A stretch of DNA of 64,000 bases. Origin: Janthinobacterium saanense (GTDB taxonomy: Bacteria > Pseudomonadota > Gammaproteobacteria > Burkholderiales > Burkholderiaceae_D). The notes below the pieces were generated by a model. The model was not told the origin of the DNA. It did not search any database and saw only the letters and a list, made by a program, of their open reading frames with translations. The DNA is taken from the NCBI RefSeq assembly GCF_014200675.1, contig NZ_JACHCI010000002.1:372001-436000 (forward strand). The letters run 5' to 3'. The position numbers were made by a program, and so were the translations under genes. This document shows positions 44,282 through 53,105 of this stretch, in pieces (the stretch's first letter is position 1; each line of letters starts with the position of its first letter).

Positions 44282-46384
44282 ATGAAAACAAATTCGATGG
44301 TGACCGCCATGGTCGCGGCGCTGGCCAGCGCAGGCTTGGCCGGCTGTAACGGCAGCTCGAATACGCCAGCCATTCCCGAAGGCACGACGGTGACCCTGGC
44401 CTTGCTGGAAACCACGGACATCCATTCGAATGTGCTCGGCTACAACTATTATGCGCTGGCCGAAGATACCAGCCTGGGCCTGGACCGCACCTCTACCCTG
44501 ATACAGGGCGCGCGCGCGGAAAGTCCGAACAATATCCTGCTCGACGATGGCGACGTGATCCAGGGTACCTTGCTTGCCGACTGGCAAGCCGTCGCTGCGC
44601 CCGTGCCTTGCTCGGGCACCCTGGCCGTGCACAAGGCCATGAATGCGCTCAAGTACGACGCGGGCGGCATGGGCAACCACGAATTCAACTACGGCTTGCC
44701 TTTCCTGTCGCAAATCACCAATACCGATTTCGGCATCCCTGGCGTGGTGAAACCGGCCGGCACCTGTGGCGCGCCAGCCTACCCATCCGTGCTCAGCAAT
44801 GTGGTGGGCGTGGCCAGCGGCAAGCCGATCTTCCAGCCGTATGTACTGTTGCCGCGCGATTTCGCCGCCGTCGCGCCCGATGGCAGCAAGCTCAACGTCA
44901 AGATCAATGTGGGTGTGATGAGCTTTGTGCCGCCGCAAATCCTGGAATGGGATCAAAAAGTACTGGCAGGCAAAGTCAGCGTAACGGGCGTGCAGGAAGC
45001 GGCCAAGCAATATGTGCCTGAATTGCGCAGCAAGGGCGCCGACCTGGTGGTGGCGCTGTCGCACGGCGGCCTGGACACCAGCCCCTACAGCCCGAAAATG
45101 GAAAACGGCAGTTATCATTTGACCAGCACCGGCATCGATGCGCTGATGATAGGCCACTCGCACTTGATCTTCCCAAAAGGCAAGGAAGTGGGCGCAGCCG
45201 CGCTGGACGCCTCGTTCGCCTCCTTCCCGGCCAGCGCCAGGATCGACCCTGTCAACGGTTTCGTCAACGGCGTGCCGACGGTGATGGCGCAAAGCTGGGG
45301 CCGCCGTTTGGGCATCATCAAGATGACCCTCGCCTACCAAAGCGGAAAATGGGTGGTGCAGCCAGCCAAAACGACAGTGGAATCGCGCGGCTTCAAGTAC
45401 ACCGATGGCGCTACCCTGGTCAAGGCCGACCCGGCCATCGCCCCGCTGGTCGCCACCGAACATGCCGCCACCATCGCCTACGCCAAACAGCCGCTGGGCA
45501 TCAGCACGGATTTTGAAATGTCGGCCTATTTTGCGCTGGTGGGCGACGTCAGCGCCATCCAGCTGGTCAACCAGGCACAGCTGGACTATGTAAAAAACTT
45601 CATCGCCAGCAGCACCGACGCCACCTTGGCCAGCTACAAAAACATTCCCGTGATTTCCTGCAGCGCGCCCTTCAAGGCGGGCCGCAACGGGCCGTCCGAC
45701 TTCACGGACGTGGCGTCCGGCGCCACGCCAGCCGCGCCAATCGGCTTGCAAGTGCGCAATCCGGGCGACTTGTATTTGTACAGCAACAACAATCTGCAAG
45801 CCGTGAAGATCAAAGGCTCGGACTTGCGTGCCTGGCTGGAAACCTCGGCCAAACAGTTTGCCCAGATCGACCCAGCGAAGGCCGCCGAGCAAGACCTGGT
45901 GCCGTCGTATGGCACGATCTATAACTATGACGTGTTCTACGCCGAAAACAATGCCTTGACGTACCAGATCGACGTGACGAAACCGCTTGGTAGCCGCATC
46001 GTCAACCTCATGTACAAGGGCGCGGCGGTGCTGGACGGCGATGATTTTATCGTCGCCACCAATGACTACCGCGCCGGTGGCGGCGGCGCCGTGCCTGGCA
46101 TCGACGGCAGCAAGACCATCATCAAGTCGCCGGACGCCAACCAGGCCATCGTCAGCAATTACCTGGCAGCCCTCAGCGGCAAGGGCGGCAAGGTGACCCT
46201 GGCGGCCAATGGCAGCGCGCGCAGCTGGAGTTTCGTCAAGACGGCCACCAGCGGCCCCGTGATCCTGCGCTCGGCCCCCGGCCACCTGGCGCTGGCGAAA
46301 AGCAGCGGGATTGCCAACGTGGTGGCCGAAGGCGGACTCGACGCCAGCGGTTTTGCCAAGTATGCGATTGATTTAAGTAAATAA
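44282..46384 (+). CDS. 5'-nucleotidase / 2',3'-cyclic phosphodiesterase lipoprotein (CpdB-like)
   Basis: A 700-residue metallophosphoesterase. The lipobox is LASAGLAGC, so the mature protein is lipid-anchored. The metallophosphatase domain has LLETTDIHSNVLGYNYY, ILLDDGDVIQGT, GGMGNHEFNYG and IDALMIGHSHLIFP, the D-x-H, G-D, GNHE and GHSH motifs. The C-terminal nucleotidase domain (about 400-690) includes NDYRAGGGGAVPG. It hydrolyses extracellular nucleotides to recover phosphate and nucleosides. GAGGAT precedes the ATG at 44282. A 10-bp hairpin follows the stop. It stands alone. Confidence 0.92.
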   Translation: MKTNSMVTAMVAALASAGLAGCNGSSNTPAIPEGTTVTLALLETTDIHSNVLGYNYYALAEDTSLGLDRTSTLIQGARAESPNNILLDDGDVIQGTLLADWQAVAAPVPCSGTLAVHKAMNALKYDAGGMGNHEFNYGLPFLSQITNTDFGIPGVVKPAGTCGAPAYPSVLSNVVGVASGKPIFQPYVLLPRDFAAVAPDGSKLNVKINVGVMSFVPPQILEWDQKVLAGKVSVTGVQEAAKQYVPELRSKGADLVVALSHGGLDTSPYSPKMENGSYHLTSTGIDALMIGHSHLIFPKGKEVGAAALDASFASFPASARIDPVNGFVNGVPTVMAQSWGRRLGIIKMTLAYQSGKWVVQPAKTTVESRGFKYTDGATLVKADPAIAPLVATEHAATIAYAKQPLGISTDFEMSAYFALVGDVSAIQLVNQAQLDYVKNFIASSTDATLASYKNIPVISCSAPFKAGRNGPSDFTDVASGATPAAPIGLQVRNPGDLYLYSNNNLQAVKIKGSDLRAWLETSAKQFAQIDPAKAAEQDLVPSYGTIYNYDVFYAENNALTYQIDVTKPLGSRIVNLMYKGAAVLDGDDFIVATNDYRAGGGGAVPGIDGSKTIIKSPDANQAIVSNYLAALSGKGGKVTLAANGSARSWSFVKTATSGPVILRSAPGHLALAKSSGIANVVAEGGLDASGFAKYAIDLSK

Positions 46385-46391
46385 GCAGGAC

Positions 46392-46417
46392 GGACCGTAA
46401 CGCGCCAGTTACGGTCC
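46392..46417 (+). terminator. Hairpin after the nucleotidase gene
   Basis: GGACCGTAAC-GCGCCA-GTTACGGTCC is a perfect 10-bp stem, 8 bp after the stop, followed by a weak T-containing stretch (ATTCATT). It probably terminates the nucleotidase transcript. Confidence 0.65.
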
Positions 46418-46441
46418 ATTCATTCCAGGAAGCAGACCACG

Positions 46442-47134
46442 ATGAAACATTATCTGTCCCTCACCTCGCTGGCACTGGCAGCCGCGCTTGCCGCTTGCCA
46501 GTCATCAACACCGCCCAGCTCGGCGGAAATCGAGGCGGCCGCCATGCAGGCGCGCCAGGCCCATGACGCCACGGCCGAGCGCCGCGTGCGCCGCTGGGCA
46601 GAGTCAGGCTTGCCGGTGGCCGAACGTGAACTGGCGCTGGTCTACCAGCCTCGCGCCGAACGCCGCGACGAAGCTTTACAGCTGTTTGAGCAGGCAGCGC
46701 GTGCCGGCGACACGGAAGCGGCCTTCGAACTGGGCCAGATGCTGCGGCAATCACAACCCGGACAAGCCTGGCTGTGGTACCGCCAGGCGGCCGAACAGCA
46801 GCATGCAAAAGCGGCGCTGATGCTGGGCCTGCTGGCGGCCAATGGCGAAGGCGTGACCAAAGACCAGACAGAGGCCGCCCGCTGGCTGGCCGTTTCCAGC
46901 GAGCTGGGCAATGCCCACGCCATGTTTTTACTGTACAACGCCTACCGCGAGGGCCGCGGCGTGGTCCCCGATCTGGCCAAAAGCCGCGCGCTGCTGCAAG
47001 AATCGGCCCACCACGAATACCCACCCGCGCTGCAGGAACTGGCGATGACCGTGCAGGCGGACGATGCCTTGCAGGCCAGCCATTTGCTCAAGGAAGCCAC
47101 GGAGCACCGGCATAACAATTGGAACAAGTTCTAG
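46442..47134 (+). CDS. Sel1-like repeat (TPR-type) lipoprotein
   Basis: A 230-residue protein with a signal peptide and lipobox (LAAALAAC, cysteine at about residue 19). Its body is made of Sel1-like helical repeats: DEALQLFEQAARAGDTEAAF, AWLWYRQAAEQQHAKAALML, AARWLAVSSELGNAHAMFLL, and SRALLQESAHHEYPPALQEL. Such proteins are scaffolds for envelope protein complexes. No partner is evident. It follows the nucleotidase gene but has its own leader. Confidence 0.85.
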   Translation: MKHYLSLTSLALAAALAACQSSTPPSSAEIEAAAMQARQAHDATAERRVRRWAESGLPVAERELALVYQPRAERRDEALQLFEQAARAGDTEAAFELGQMLRQSQPGQAWLWYRQAAEQQHAKAALMLGLLAANGEGVTKDQTEAARWLAVSSELGNAHAMFLLYNAYREGRGVVPDLAKSRALLQESAHHEYPPALQELAMTVQADDALQASHLLKEATEHRHNNWNKF

Positions 47135-47156
47135 CTTTGTCCAAATACAGCAGAGC

Positions 47157-47888
47157 CTACCAGGGTGTCTGGCCGCTGGCCTCGACGAAGCGGCCAGACA
47201 CGGCCCCCTCCCCGAGCAGGGCATAGGCTACTGGCAGCCTTGCGCCCTCCTCGGCGCTCATGAAACCTTGCTGGCCGGTCAGGTCGGTCTTCACGTAGCC
47301 CGGGCTGACCGAGTTGATGACGATGGATGTGCCGCGCAGCGCTTCGGCCAGCTGCACCGTCAGCATATTGAGCGCCGCCTTCGAGGCGTTATAGCCAATC
47401 AGCCGCGCCGCATAATAGGGTGACGCCGGGTCGCCGTTGAGCGTCAACGAGCCCAGCGAGCTGGACAGGTTGACGATGCGCGCTGCCGGCGCCTTGCGCA
47501 GCAGCGGCAGCATTGCTTGCGTTACCGCCAGGGCACCGATGAAATTGGTCTCCATGATGCGGCGCACGGCGTCAAGCGAGGCCGTGCCCGGCGGGCCATC
47601 CGCCGCATCGACGATACCGGCATTGTTGACCAGGATGTCGAGCCTGCCATGTTCGGCACGGATCGTTTCGGCTGCCGCCGCGATGCTGGCATGGTCGTCG
47701 AGGTCGAGCGGAACGGCTTGCGCTTTCAGCCCCTGAGACAAGAGATCGTCGAGCGCCGCTTTGGCGCGCCCGGCATCACGGGCGCCAAGGATGACGACAA
47801 CGCCGGCTTGCGCAAGCTGGCGCGCAATTTCCAGCCCGATACCTTTGTTGGCGCCGGTGACGAGGGCAATACGGTGACTGCTGATCAT
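47157..47888 (-). CDS. SDR family oxidoreductase
   Basis: A 243-residue short-chain dehydrogenase. The cofactor motif is ALVTGANKGIGLEIA (T-G-x3-G-x-G), then ILVNNAGIV, the catalytic Ser in VNLSSSLGS and the Y-x3-K in IGYNASKAALN. The sequence resembles the carbonyl-reductase-like and ketoacyl-reductase subgroup; the substrate is unknown. AAAGGAAC precedes the ATG at 47888. It is divergent from the TetR gene across about 70 bp, so the TetR protein probably represses it. Confidence 0.9.
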   Translation of the reverse strand: MISSHRIALVTGANKGIGLEIARQLAQAGVVVILGARDAGRAKAALDDLLSQGLKAQAVPLDLDDHASIAAAAETIRAEHGRLDILVNNAGIVDAADGPPGTASLDAVRRIMETNFIGALAVTQAMLPLLRKAPAARIVNLSSSLGSLTLNGDPASPYYAARLIGYNASKAALNMLTVQLAEALRGTSIVINSVSPGYVKTDLTGQQGFMSAEEGARLPVAYALLGEGAVSGRFVEASGQTPW

Positions 47889-47957
47889 GAATGTTCCTTT
47901 CAATATGGGTTTGTTGCAGCTAGTATATGAAGGATCATTCAGTTTGAGAATTCGCAT

Positions 47958-48590
47958 ATGACCTTGAGCCCGCCACCCCACCTGACAGCCCGGAAAATGC
48001 CGCGCCAGGCCCGTTCGAAGGCGACTTTGGACGCTATTTTCGAGGCAACCATTCAGGTTCTGGTGAGCGATGGGCCGCGCCGGCTGACCACTACCCGGGT
48101 CGCCGGGCGGGCTGGCGTCTCGGTCGGCACCATGTACCAGTATTTCCCGCACAAGCAGTCGCTGTTCTACGCGCTCAATGAGCGTTATCTGGAGGCATTG
48201 GCGCATGAGGTGGAAACCGCTTGCCAGGCGCAGCATGGCGCGCCGATCGGGCAAATGGTGGAGGCGCTGGTGACGAGCTATTGGAACGCCAAGACAGCGC
48301 GGCCCGAAGTCACGCGCGCCCTCTACCGTTCCGTCGTGGAACTCGATAATGAGTCCTTGATTGCGGCCTTCAGCCGCCGCGTCGATATGGCAAGCGCCGC
48401 CATGCTGGCAAGCACCTCCGACCTCCCGTTCCATGACCTGCCCACGGTCAACCTGACGCTGCTCGCGACCGTCTTCGGCACGGTCCGCAATGTTTTCGAG
48501 CGCAACCTTTCCGGCCCCGAGGCCGAAGCCGTCCACAAGCAGCTGATATTGATGTGCATTGCGTATCTGAAGCTGTCGGCAAGCGCTTAG
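47958..48590 (+). CDS. TetR family transcriptional regulator
   Basis: A 210-residue repressor. The HTH is ATLDAIFEATIQVLVSDGPR followed by LTTTRVAGRAGVSVGTMYQY and FPHKQSLFYALNERYLE. The C-terminal ligand domain is helical. It is divergent from the SDR gene. An imperfect inverted repeat (GAATGTTCCTTTCA near 47889 against TGAAGGATCATTC near 47940) spans the gap and may be its operator. Its last 4 bp overlap the convergent MocR-type gene. Confidence 0.88.
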   Translation: MTLSPPPHLTARKMPRQARSKATLDAIFEATIQVLVSDGPRRLTTTRVAGRAGVSVGTMYQYFPHKQSLFYALNERYLEALAHEVETACQAQHGAPIGQMVEALVTSYWNAKTARPEVTRALYRSVVELDNESLIAAFSRRVDMASAAMLASTSDLPFHDLPTVNLTLLATVFGTVRNVFERNLSGPEAEAVHKQLILMCIAYLKLSASA

Positions 48591-50029
48591 CCAGGTTTCG
48601 CCTGGCGGGCCAGCTTGGCCAGCCGTCCCAGCAAGGAACCATACAGCTCGGGCGCGGTGTTGCCGTAGCCGATCACCAGGCCATTGTCTTCCTCAGTGGG
48701 CGCCAGCGAAAAACCGGACAAGGGAGAAACTGCCATGCCATAAGCATGGGCAGCGGCGGCAATCATCTGGTCGGGAAAGGCTGGCGGCAGACGCACGGTG
48801 AGGTGCATGCCGCAATGGCCACCGTCTACCGTGTGCGGCACGTCGAAATGGCTGGCCAGCGCCTCGCGCAAGGCTTGCTGGCGGGCGCGGTACAGCCGGC
48901 GCATGCGGCCAAGGTGGCGCGCATACTGGCCGCTGTCGATAAAATGCGCCATCGCCAGCTGTTCGTGGCGATGGCCGCCACGCAACATGGCTGCCAGTGG
49001 CGCTTGCACCGCAGCCAGCAAGGCGGCTGGCAACACCAGGAAACCCAGGCGCAGCGCGGGAAACATGGTCTTGCTGAAAGTGCCCACGTACAGCACGGGG
49101 CCATCGCCAGCCAGGCCCTGCATGGCGGCAATGGGTTCGCCCGCGTGGCGAAATTCGCTATCGTAATCATCTTCGATCAACCAGGCGCCATGCGCGCGCG
49201 CCGCCTCGATCAGTTGCAAGCGGCGCGCCACGGGCAACACCGGACCCAGCGGATACTGATGGGCCGGCGTGGTGTAGACCAGGCGCGGCATATCCCTGGA
49301 CCAATCGTCAAGCGTGGCCGCCAGGCCGTGGCCATCGACCCGCATCGGCAGCATGCGCAAATCTCCCGCCTGCATGGCGGCCTTGATGCCACGGTAGCCA
49401 GGATCTTCCACCCAAGCCGCATCACCGGGATTGGTCAGCAGCAGCACGCACAAGCCCAGCGCCTCTTGCGCGCCTTCCGTGATGATGATTTGCTCCGCGC
49501 TGCAGCGCACGCCGCGCGCCACCGCCAGATAGCGGGCAATCGCCGCCCGCAAGGCCGGCTCGCCGGCCGGATCGCCATAGCCGAGCGCTGCCGTGTTGCC
49601 CTGATACCCAACATCCATGGCGCGGCGCCAGGCGGCCAGCGGAAACTGCGGCAGCGCCGGCTCGCCTGGCCGCAGCGCCGCCGGCTTGTGCATCAGCAAA
49701 GGCCTTGCAAATTGCGCCACGCGCCGGGCCAGCATGGGCGCCGGTGCGGTAGCCGGCTTTTGGTCGCCGTGCAGTCGCGGGGCCACTTGCGTACCTTGTC
49801 GGCGCGCAATGACATACCCTTCCACGGCCAGTTGCTCGTACACCGCGCTGACGGTATTGCGGGCTATGCCCAGGGTGGCCGCCAAGGCGCGCGAACCAGG
49901 AAGGCTGCTTCCAGCCGGCAGGGCGCCGCCGAGGATGGATGTCTTCAGGCGCGCATGCAATTGCCGCTGCAACGGTGCGGCATCGGGATCGCGCGACAGC
50001 GGCAGGTCCAAAAAGGTTTGCGGGTGCAT
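48587..50029 (-). CDS. MocR/PdxR-type regulator (GntR-HTH fused to aminotransferase fold)
   Basis: A 480-residue chimeric regulator. The N-terminal GntR winged HTH (about 10-80) has QLHARLKTSILGGALPAGSS then ATLGIARNTVSAVYEQLAVE. A fold-type-I aminotransferase-like domain follows (about 110-470) with EDPGYRGIKAAM, WLIEDDYDSEF and the PLP-lysine motif GTFSKTMFPALRLGF. MocR proteins bind PLP or an amino-acid adduct to control vitamin B6 or amino-acid genes. It is divergent from the GNAT gene at 50160 across a large inverted repeat, which is probably its operator. Confidence 0.9.
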   Translation of the reverse strand: MHPQTFLDLPLSRDPDAAPLQRQLHARLKTSILGGALPAGSSLPGSRALAATLGIARNTVSAVYEQLAVEGYVIARRQGTQVAPRLHGDQKPATAPAPMLARRVAQFARPLLMHKPAALRPGEPALPQFPLAAWRRAMDVGYQGNTAALGYGDPAGEPALRAAIARYLAVARGVRCSAEQIIITEGAQEALGLCVLLLTNPGDAAWVEDPGYRGIKAAMQAGDLRMLPMRVDGHGLAATLDDWSRDMPRLVYTTPAHQYPLGPVLPVARRLQLIEAARAHGAWLIEDDYDSEFRHAGEPIAAMQGLAGDGPVLYVGTFSKTMFPALRLGFLVLPAALLAAVQAPLAAMLRGGHRHEQLAMAHFIDSGQYARHLGRMRRLYRARQQALREALASHFDVPHTVDGGHCGMHLTVRLPPAFPDQMIAAAAHAYGMAVSPLSGFSLAPTEEDNGLVIGYGNTAPELYGSLLGRLAKLARQAKPG

Positions 50030-50052
50030 GGTCAGCTCAGGATAGGGTTTGT

Positions 50053-50094
50053 GGCACCATCAAATATACCCGAACTGGATCTTGTGATGGTGCC
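50053..50094. promoter_or_regulatory. Perfect 10-bp inverted repeat between MocR-type and GNAT genes
   Basis: GGCACCATCA (50053-50062) and TGATGGTGCC (50085-50094) are perfect inverted arms with a 22-bp spacer, about three helical turns between centres. They sit in the divergent promoter region. Binding by the MocR-type dimer to control both genes is the obvious inference. Confidence 0.6.
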
Positions 50095-50159
50095 GCGATG
50101 ACCGTATCGTGCCCTCTGGAGCCGGCATGGTGCCGCTCCACTCCTGCCGAAAGCACGCC

Positions 50160-50885
50160 ATGTCTACCTTTGTAAACGAACTCCAGCAACCAATCGGCGC
50201 CCCCCTGCCAGCCTGGACCACCCGCCCCCGCCCCGAACGCATCAGTTTGCAAGGGCGCTATTGCCGCCTGGAAGCGCTTGATGCGCACCGCCATGCGGGC
50301 GACCTGTATCACGCCTATGCGCAGGCGCCCGACTACCGGGGCTGGACCTATATGGTGCATGGCCCGTACGCGGATGCTGCCAGCTACCGTGTGTATGCCG
50401 AGCAAGCCGCGCAAAGCATGGATCCATTGCATTTCGCCGTGATCGACTTGCGCAGCGGACGTGCCGTCGGCACCTTGGCGCTGATGCGCGTCGATCCGGC
50501 CCATGGCGCCATCGAAGTGGGCCATGTGATGTTTTCGTCCAGCCTGCAGCGCACGCCCGTGTCGACCGATGCGCAATTCCTGCTGCTGCGCCACGCCTTT
50601 GAAACGCTGGGCTACCGCCGCTATGAATGGAAATGCGACAGCCTGAACGCACCATCGCGGCAAGCGGCGCTACGCCTGGGTTTTCAGTTCGAAGGCGTGT
50701 TCCGCCAGGCCAGCGTGTACAAAGGCAGGAGCCGCGATACCGCCTGGTTTTCCATTATCGACAGTGAATGGCCGGCGCTGCGGGCGGCCTTTTTGCAATG
50801 GCTGGCGCCAGACAATATGCTGGCCGATGGGCTGCAGCGCCAGTCGCTGGCGGCCTTGCGCGAGCGCTGCCGTCTATCATTTTAG
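50160..50885 (+). CDS. GNAT acetyltransferase, RimJ/RimL-like
   Basis: A 241-residue N-acetyltransferase of the ribosomal-protein/tabtoxin-resistance type. It has PERISLQGRYCRLEALDAHR and AVIDLRSGRAVGTLALMRVD, then AIEVGHVMFSSSLQRTPVST, YEWKCDSLNAPSRQAALRLG and FQFEGVFRQASVYKGRSRDT. This is the standard order for family members acting on small amines or peptides. It is divergent from the MocR-type regulator, which is its probable controller. The following 270 bp up to the catalase gene contain no gene that I recognise. Confidence 0.87.
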   Translation: MSTFVNELQQPIGAPLPAWTTRPRPERISLQGRYCRLEALDAHRHAGDLYHAYAQAPDYRGWTYMVHGPYADAASYRVYAEQAAQSMDPLHFAVIDLRSGRAVGTLALMRVDPAHGAIEVGHVMFSSSLQRTPVSTDAQFLLLRHAFETLGYRRYEWKCDSLNAPSRQAALRLGFQFEGVFRQASVYKGRSRDTAWFSIIDSEWPALRAAFLQWLAPDNMLADGLQRQSLAALRERCRLSF

Positions 50886-51156
50886 GCAAGCTTCATTGCG
50901 CTGCGTCAATCGTGTTGGGGGTGACAAGGACGACAGGCTATGATGGGTTTGCTGCCTTCGCTGGCGGCGTCGCGATGTTATCGTCCCGGAAAGATGACAC
51001 TGATATTGCTTTTTAGAATCATTCTGGACCAGCCCGGTAAGCTTGCACGCATCCCAGCCAGTGTTACAAGAAGGTAGGGAAAAGGCGCAGGCATAAGCGA
51101 AAAACGTGCATGCACATCAGGCCGGCCCCTTGCCCTTCTCACTCAGAAAGAGTCCA

Positions 51157-52593
51157 ATGAAAAAGCTCACCACCGCCGCCGGCGCGCCTGTAGTCGACAA
51201 TCAAAACATCCAGACAGCGGGGCCACGGGGCCCTGCGCTGCTGCAAGATGTCTGGTTCCTGGAAAAACTGGCCCATTTCGACCGCGAAGTGATCCCGGAA
51301 CGCCGCATGCACGCCAAGGGCTCGGGAGCTTATGGCACGTTTACCGTCACGCACGACATCACGCGCTACACGCGCGCAAAGATTTTTTCAGCCGTGGGCA
51401 AGAGTACGCCGATGTTTGCGCGCTTTTCCACGGTGGCCGGCGAACGGGGAGCGGCCGATGCGGAACGCGATATCCGCGGTTTCGCCCTGAAGTTTTATAC
51501 GGAGGAAGGCAACTGGGATCTGGTGGGCAACAACACGCCCGTCTTTTTCATGCGCGACCCCTTGAAATTCCCCGACCTGAACCACGCCATCAAGCGCGAC
51601 CCACGCACCGGTTTGCGTAGCGCCAACAGCAACTGGGATTTCTGGACCTCGCTGCCCGAAGCGCTGCATCAGGTGACCGTGGTCATGAGCGACCGGGGCT
51701 TGCCGCGCAGTTTCCGCCACATGCATGGTTTCGGCAGCCATACCTTCAGCTTCCTGAATGCGCAAAATGAACGTTTCTGGGTCAAATTCACCTTCAAGAC
51801 CCAGCAAGGCATACAAAACCTGAGCGATGCCGAGGCCGAAGCGCTGGTGGGGCAAGACCGCGAGAGTTCGCACCGCGACCTGTATGAAAGCGTTGAAAAC
51901 AAGGATTTCCCGCGCTGGACCCTGTACGTGCAGATCATGCCCGAAAAAGAAGCGGGCACCTACCACATCAATCCCTTCGACCTGTCGAAAGTGTGGCCGC
52001 ACGGCGACTATCCTTTGATCGAAGTGGGCGTGCTGGAACTGAACCGCAATGCAGAAAACCACTTTGCCGAAGTGGAACAAGCGGCCTTCAACCCGGCCAA
52101 TGTGGTGCCAGGCATCAGTTTTTCGCCAGACAAGATGTTGCAGGGACGCTTGTTTTCCTATGGCGATGCGCAGCGCTACCGCCTGGGCGTCAACCATGCC
52201 CACATCCCCGTCAATGCGCCCAAATGTCCATTCCACAGCTACCACCGCGATGGCCAGATGCGTGTCGACGGCAATATGGGCGGCACGCTTGCGTACGAAC
52301 CGAACAGCAAGCAGGAATGGGCAGAACAGCCCGATTTCCGCGAACCGCCGTTGAGTCTGGAAGGCGCGGCCGATCACTGGAACCACCGGGTCGATGAAGA
52401 TTATTATTCACAGCCGCGCGCCCTGTTCCATTTGATGACGCCGCCACAGCAGCAAGTGCTGTTCGACAATACGGCGCGCGCGATTTCCGGCGCCTCGGCC
52501 GAAGTCAAGCAACGCCATATTGGCAACTGTACCCTGTGCGACCCGGCCTATGGCGCGGGCGTGGCTGAAGCGATCGGCAGACTGAGTAAATGA
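51157..52593 (+). CDS. katA: Catalase (monofunctional haem, small-subunit type)
   Basis: A 478-residue catalase decomposing hydrogen peroxide. The distal His lies in [20 protein letters not shown]. The family signature is [20 protein letters not shown], and the haem-ligand tyrosine is in [20 protein letters not shown]. Asn of the active site is in [13 protein letters not shown]. The length (about 480) is that of clade 3, NADPH-binding small catalases. There is no signal peptide, so it is cytosolic. A GA-rich stretch precedes the ATG at 51157. A terminator hairpin follows at 52633. Confidence 0.94.
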   Translation: MKKLTTAAGAPVVDNQNIQTAGPRGPALLQDVWFLEKLAHFDREVIPERRMHAKGSGAYGTFTVTHDITRYTRAKIFSAVGKSTPMFARFSTVAGERGAADAERDIRGFALKFYTEEGNWDLVGNNTPVFFMRDPLKFPDLNHAIKRDPRTGLRSANSNWDFWTSLPEALHQVTVVMSDRGLPRSFRHMHGFGSHTFSFLNAQNERFWVKFTFKTQQGIQNLSDAEAEALVGQDRESSHRDLYESVENKDFPRWTLYVQIMPEKEAGTYHINPFDLSKVWPHGDYPLIEVGVLELNRNAENHFAEVEQAAFNPANVVPGISFSPDKMLQGRLFSYGDAQRYRLGVNHAHIPVNAPKCPFHSYHRDGQMRVDGNMGGTLAYEPNSKQEWAEQPDFREPPLSLEGAADHWNHRVDEDYYSQPRALFHLMTPPQQQVLFDNTARAISGASAEVKQRHIGNCTLCDPAYGAGVAEAIGRLSK

Positions 52594-52616
52594 ATAAGTA
52601 AATAAGTAAATAAGTA
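52593..52616. repeat. Three perfect 8-bp tandem repeats AATAAGTA
   Basis: Directly at the catalase stop there are three perfect copies of AATAAGTA followed by a partial fourth, in AT-rich contrast with the surrounding GC-rich DNA. It probably arose by slippage. The copies also provide stop codons in several frames. Confidence 0.7.
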
Positions 52617-52632
52617 AGTATCAGCATAGACA

Positions 52633-52662
52633 AGAGCCGGCGTCCTTCCAGACGCTGGCTCT
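52633..52662. terminator. Bidirectional terminator between catalase and 52671 gene
   Basis: AGAGCCGGCGTC-CTTCCA-GACGCTGGCTCT is a 12-bp stem with one G-T pair, followed by TTTGCG in plus orientation and TTGTC in minus orientation. It serves both convergent genes. Confidence 0.75.
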
Positions 52663-52670
52663 TTGCGCGT

Positions 52671-52988
52671 TTACCGTTGCAGGATATCGATCTGGCCCGT
52701 GATGCTTGTTTCCACCGCGTAGCCTTCCACCTGGGCCGGCACGCGCTGCCGGACCGAGGCATCGCGCACATACAGCACGATGGTTTCGTTGCCGCGCAGG
52801 TTATGGCCCAGGCTGACGCCTTCCACGCCCTCGATGGCCATCAGCGCGCGCTCATTGCGCCGCTTCGCCGCTTCCAGCCTGCCGTGCGTGACGGATGGCG
52901 CCGCCATGCCGCCGCTATCGGGCAGATAAGGCATGGCGGCATCTTCCGCCAGCAGATAGGGATCTTGCATAAATTTGCTGTTTGACAT
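52671..52988 (-). CDS. Small protein resembling the N-terminal region of the adjacent protease
   Basis: A 105-residue soluble protein. Its C-terminal half (ALMAIEGVEGVSLGHNLRGN then IVLYVRDASVRQRVPAQVEG, ending ETSITGQI) has the same order as part of the neighbouring protease's N-terminal region: a V-x-G-V-S-x-G strand, an 'x-L-Y-V' strand, then a strand before T-G. It may be a stand-alone prodomain or inhibitor-like partner. AGGAGG lies well before the ATG at 52988. It is probably the second gene of a two-gene operon with the protease, about 117 bp downstream. Confidence 0.72.
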   Translation of the reverse strand: MSNSKFMQDPYLLAEDAAMPYLPDSGGMAAPSVTHGRLEAAKRRNERALMAIEGVEGVSLGHNLRGNETIVLYVRDASVRQRVPAQVEGYAVETSITGQIDILQR

Positions 52989-53105
52989 GATCTTCCTCCT
53001 GTCGCCGCGCGCAACGCTGCCGGCTACCTTATCATCATCGTGCAAAACGGGCGCTTGCGCAAGCAGACATGCGGCCGAGCCCAGGGAATCTTGCTCAAGT
53101 ATCAA

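Noticed and set aside
50886..51156. Small gene or OxyR site before the catalase
   Set aside because: No frame with a plausible start and product, and no repeat matching an OxyR site that I can point to.
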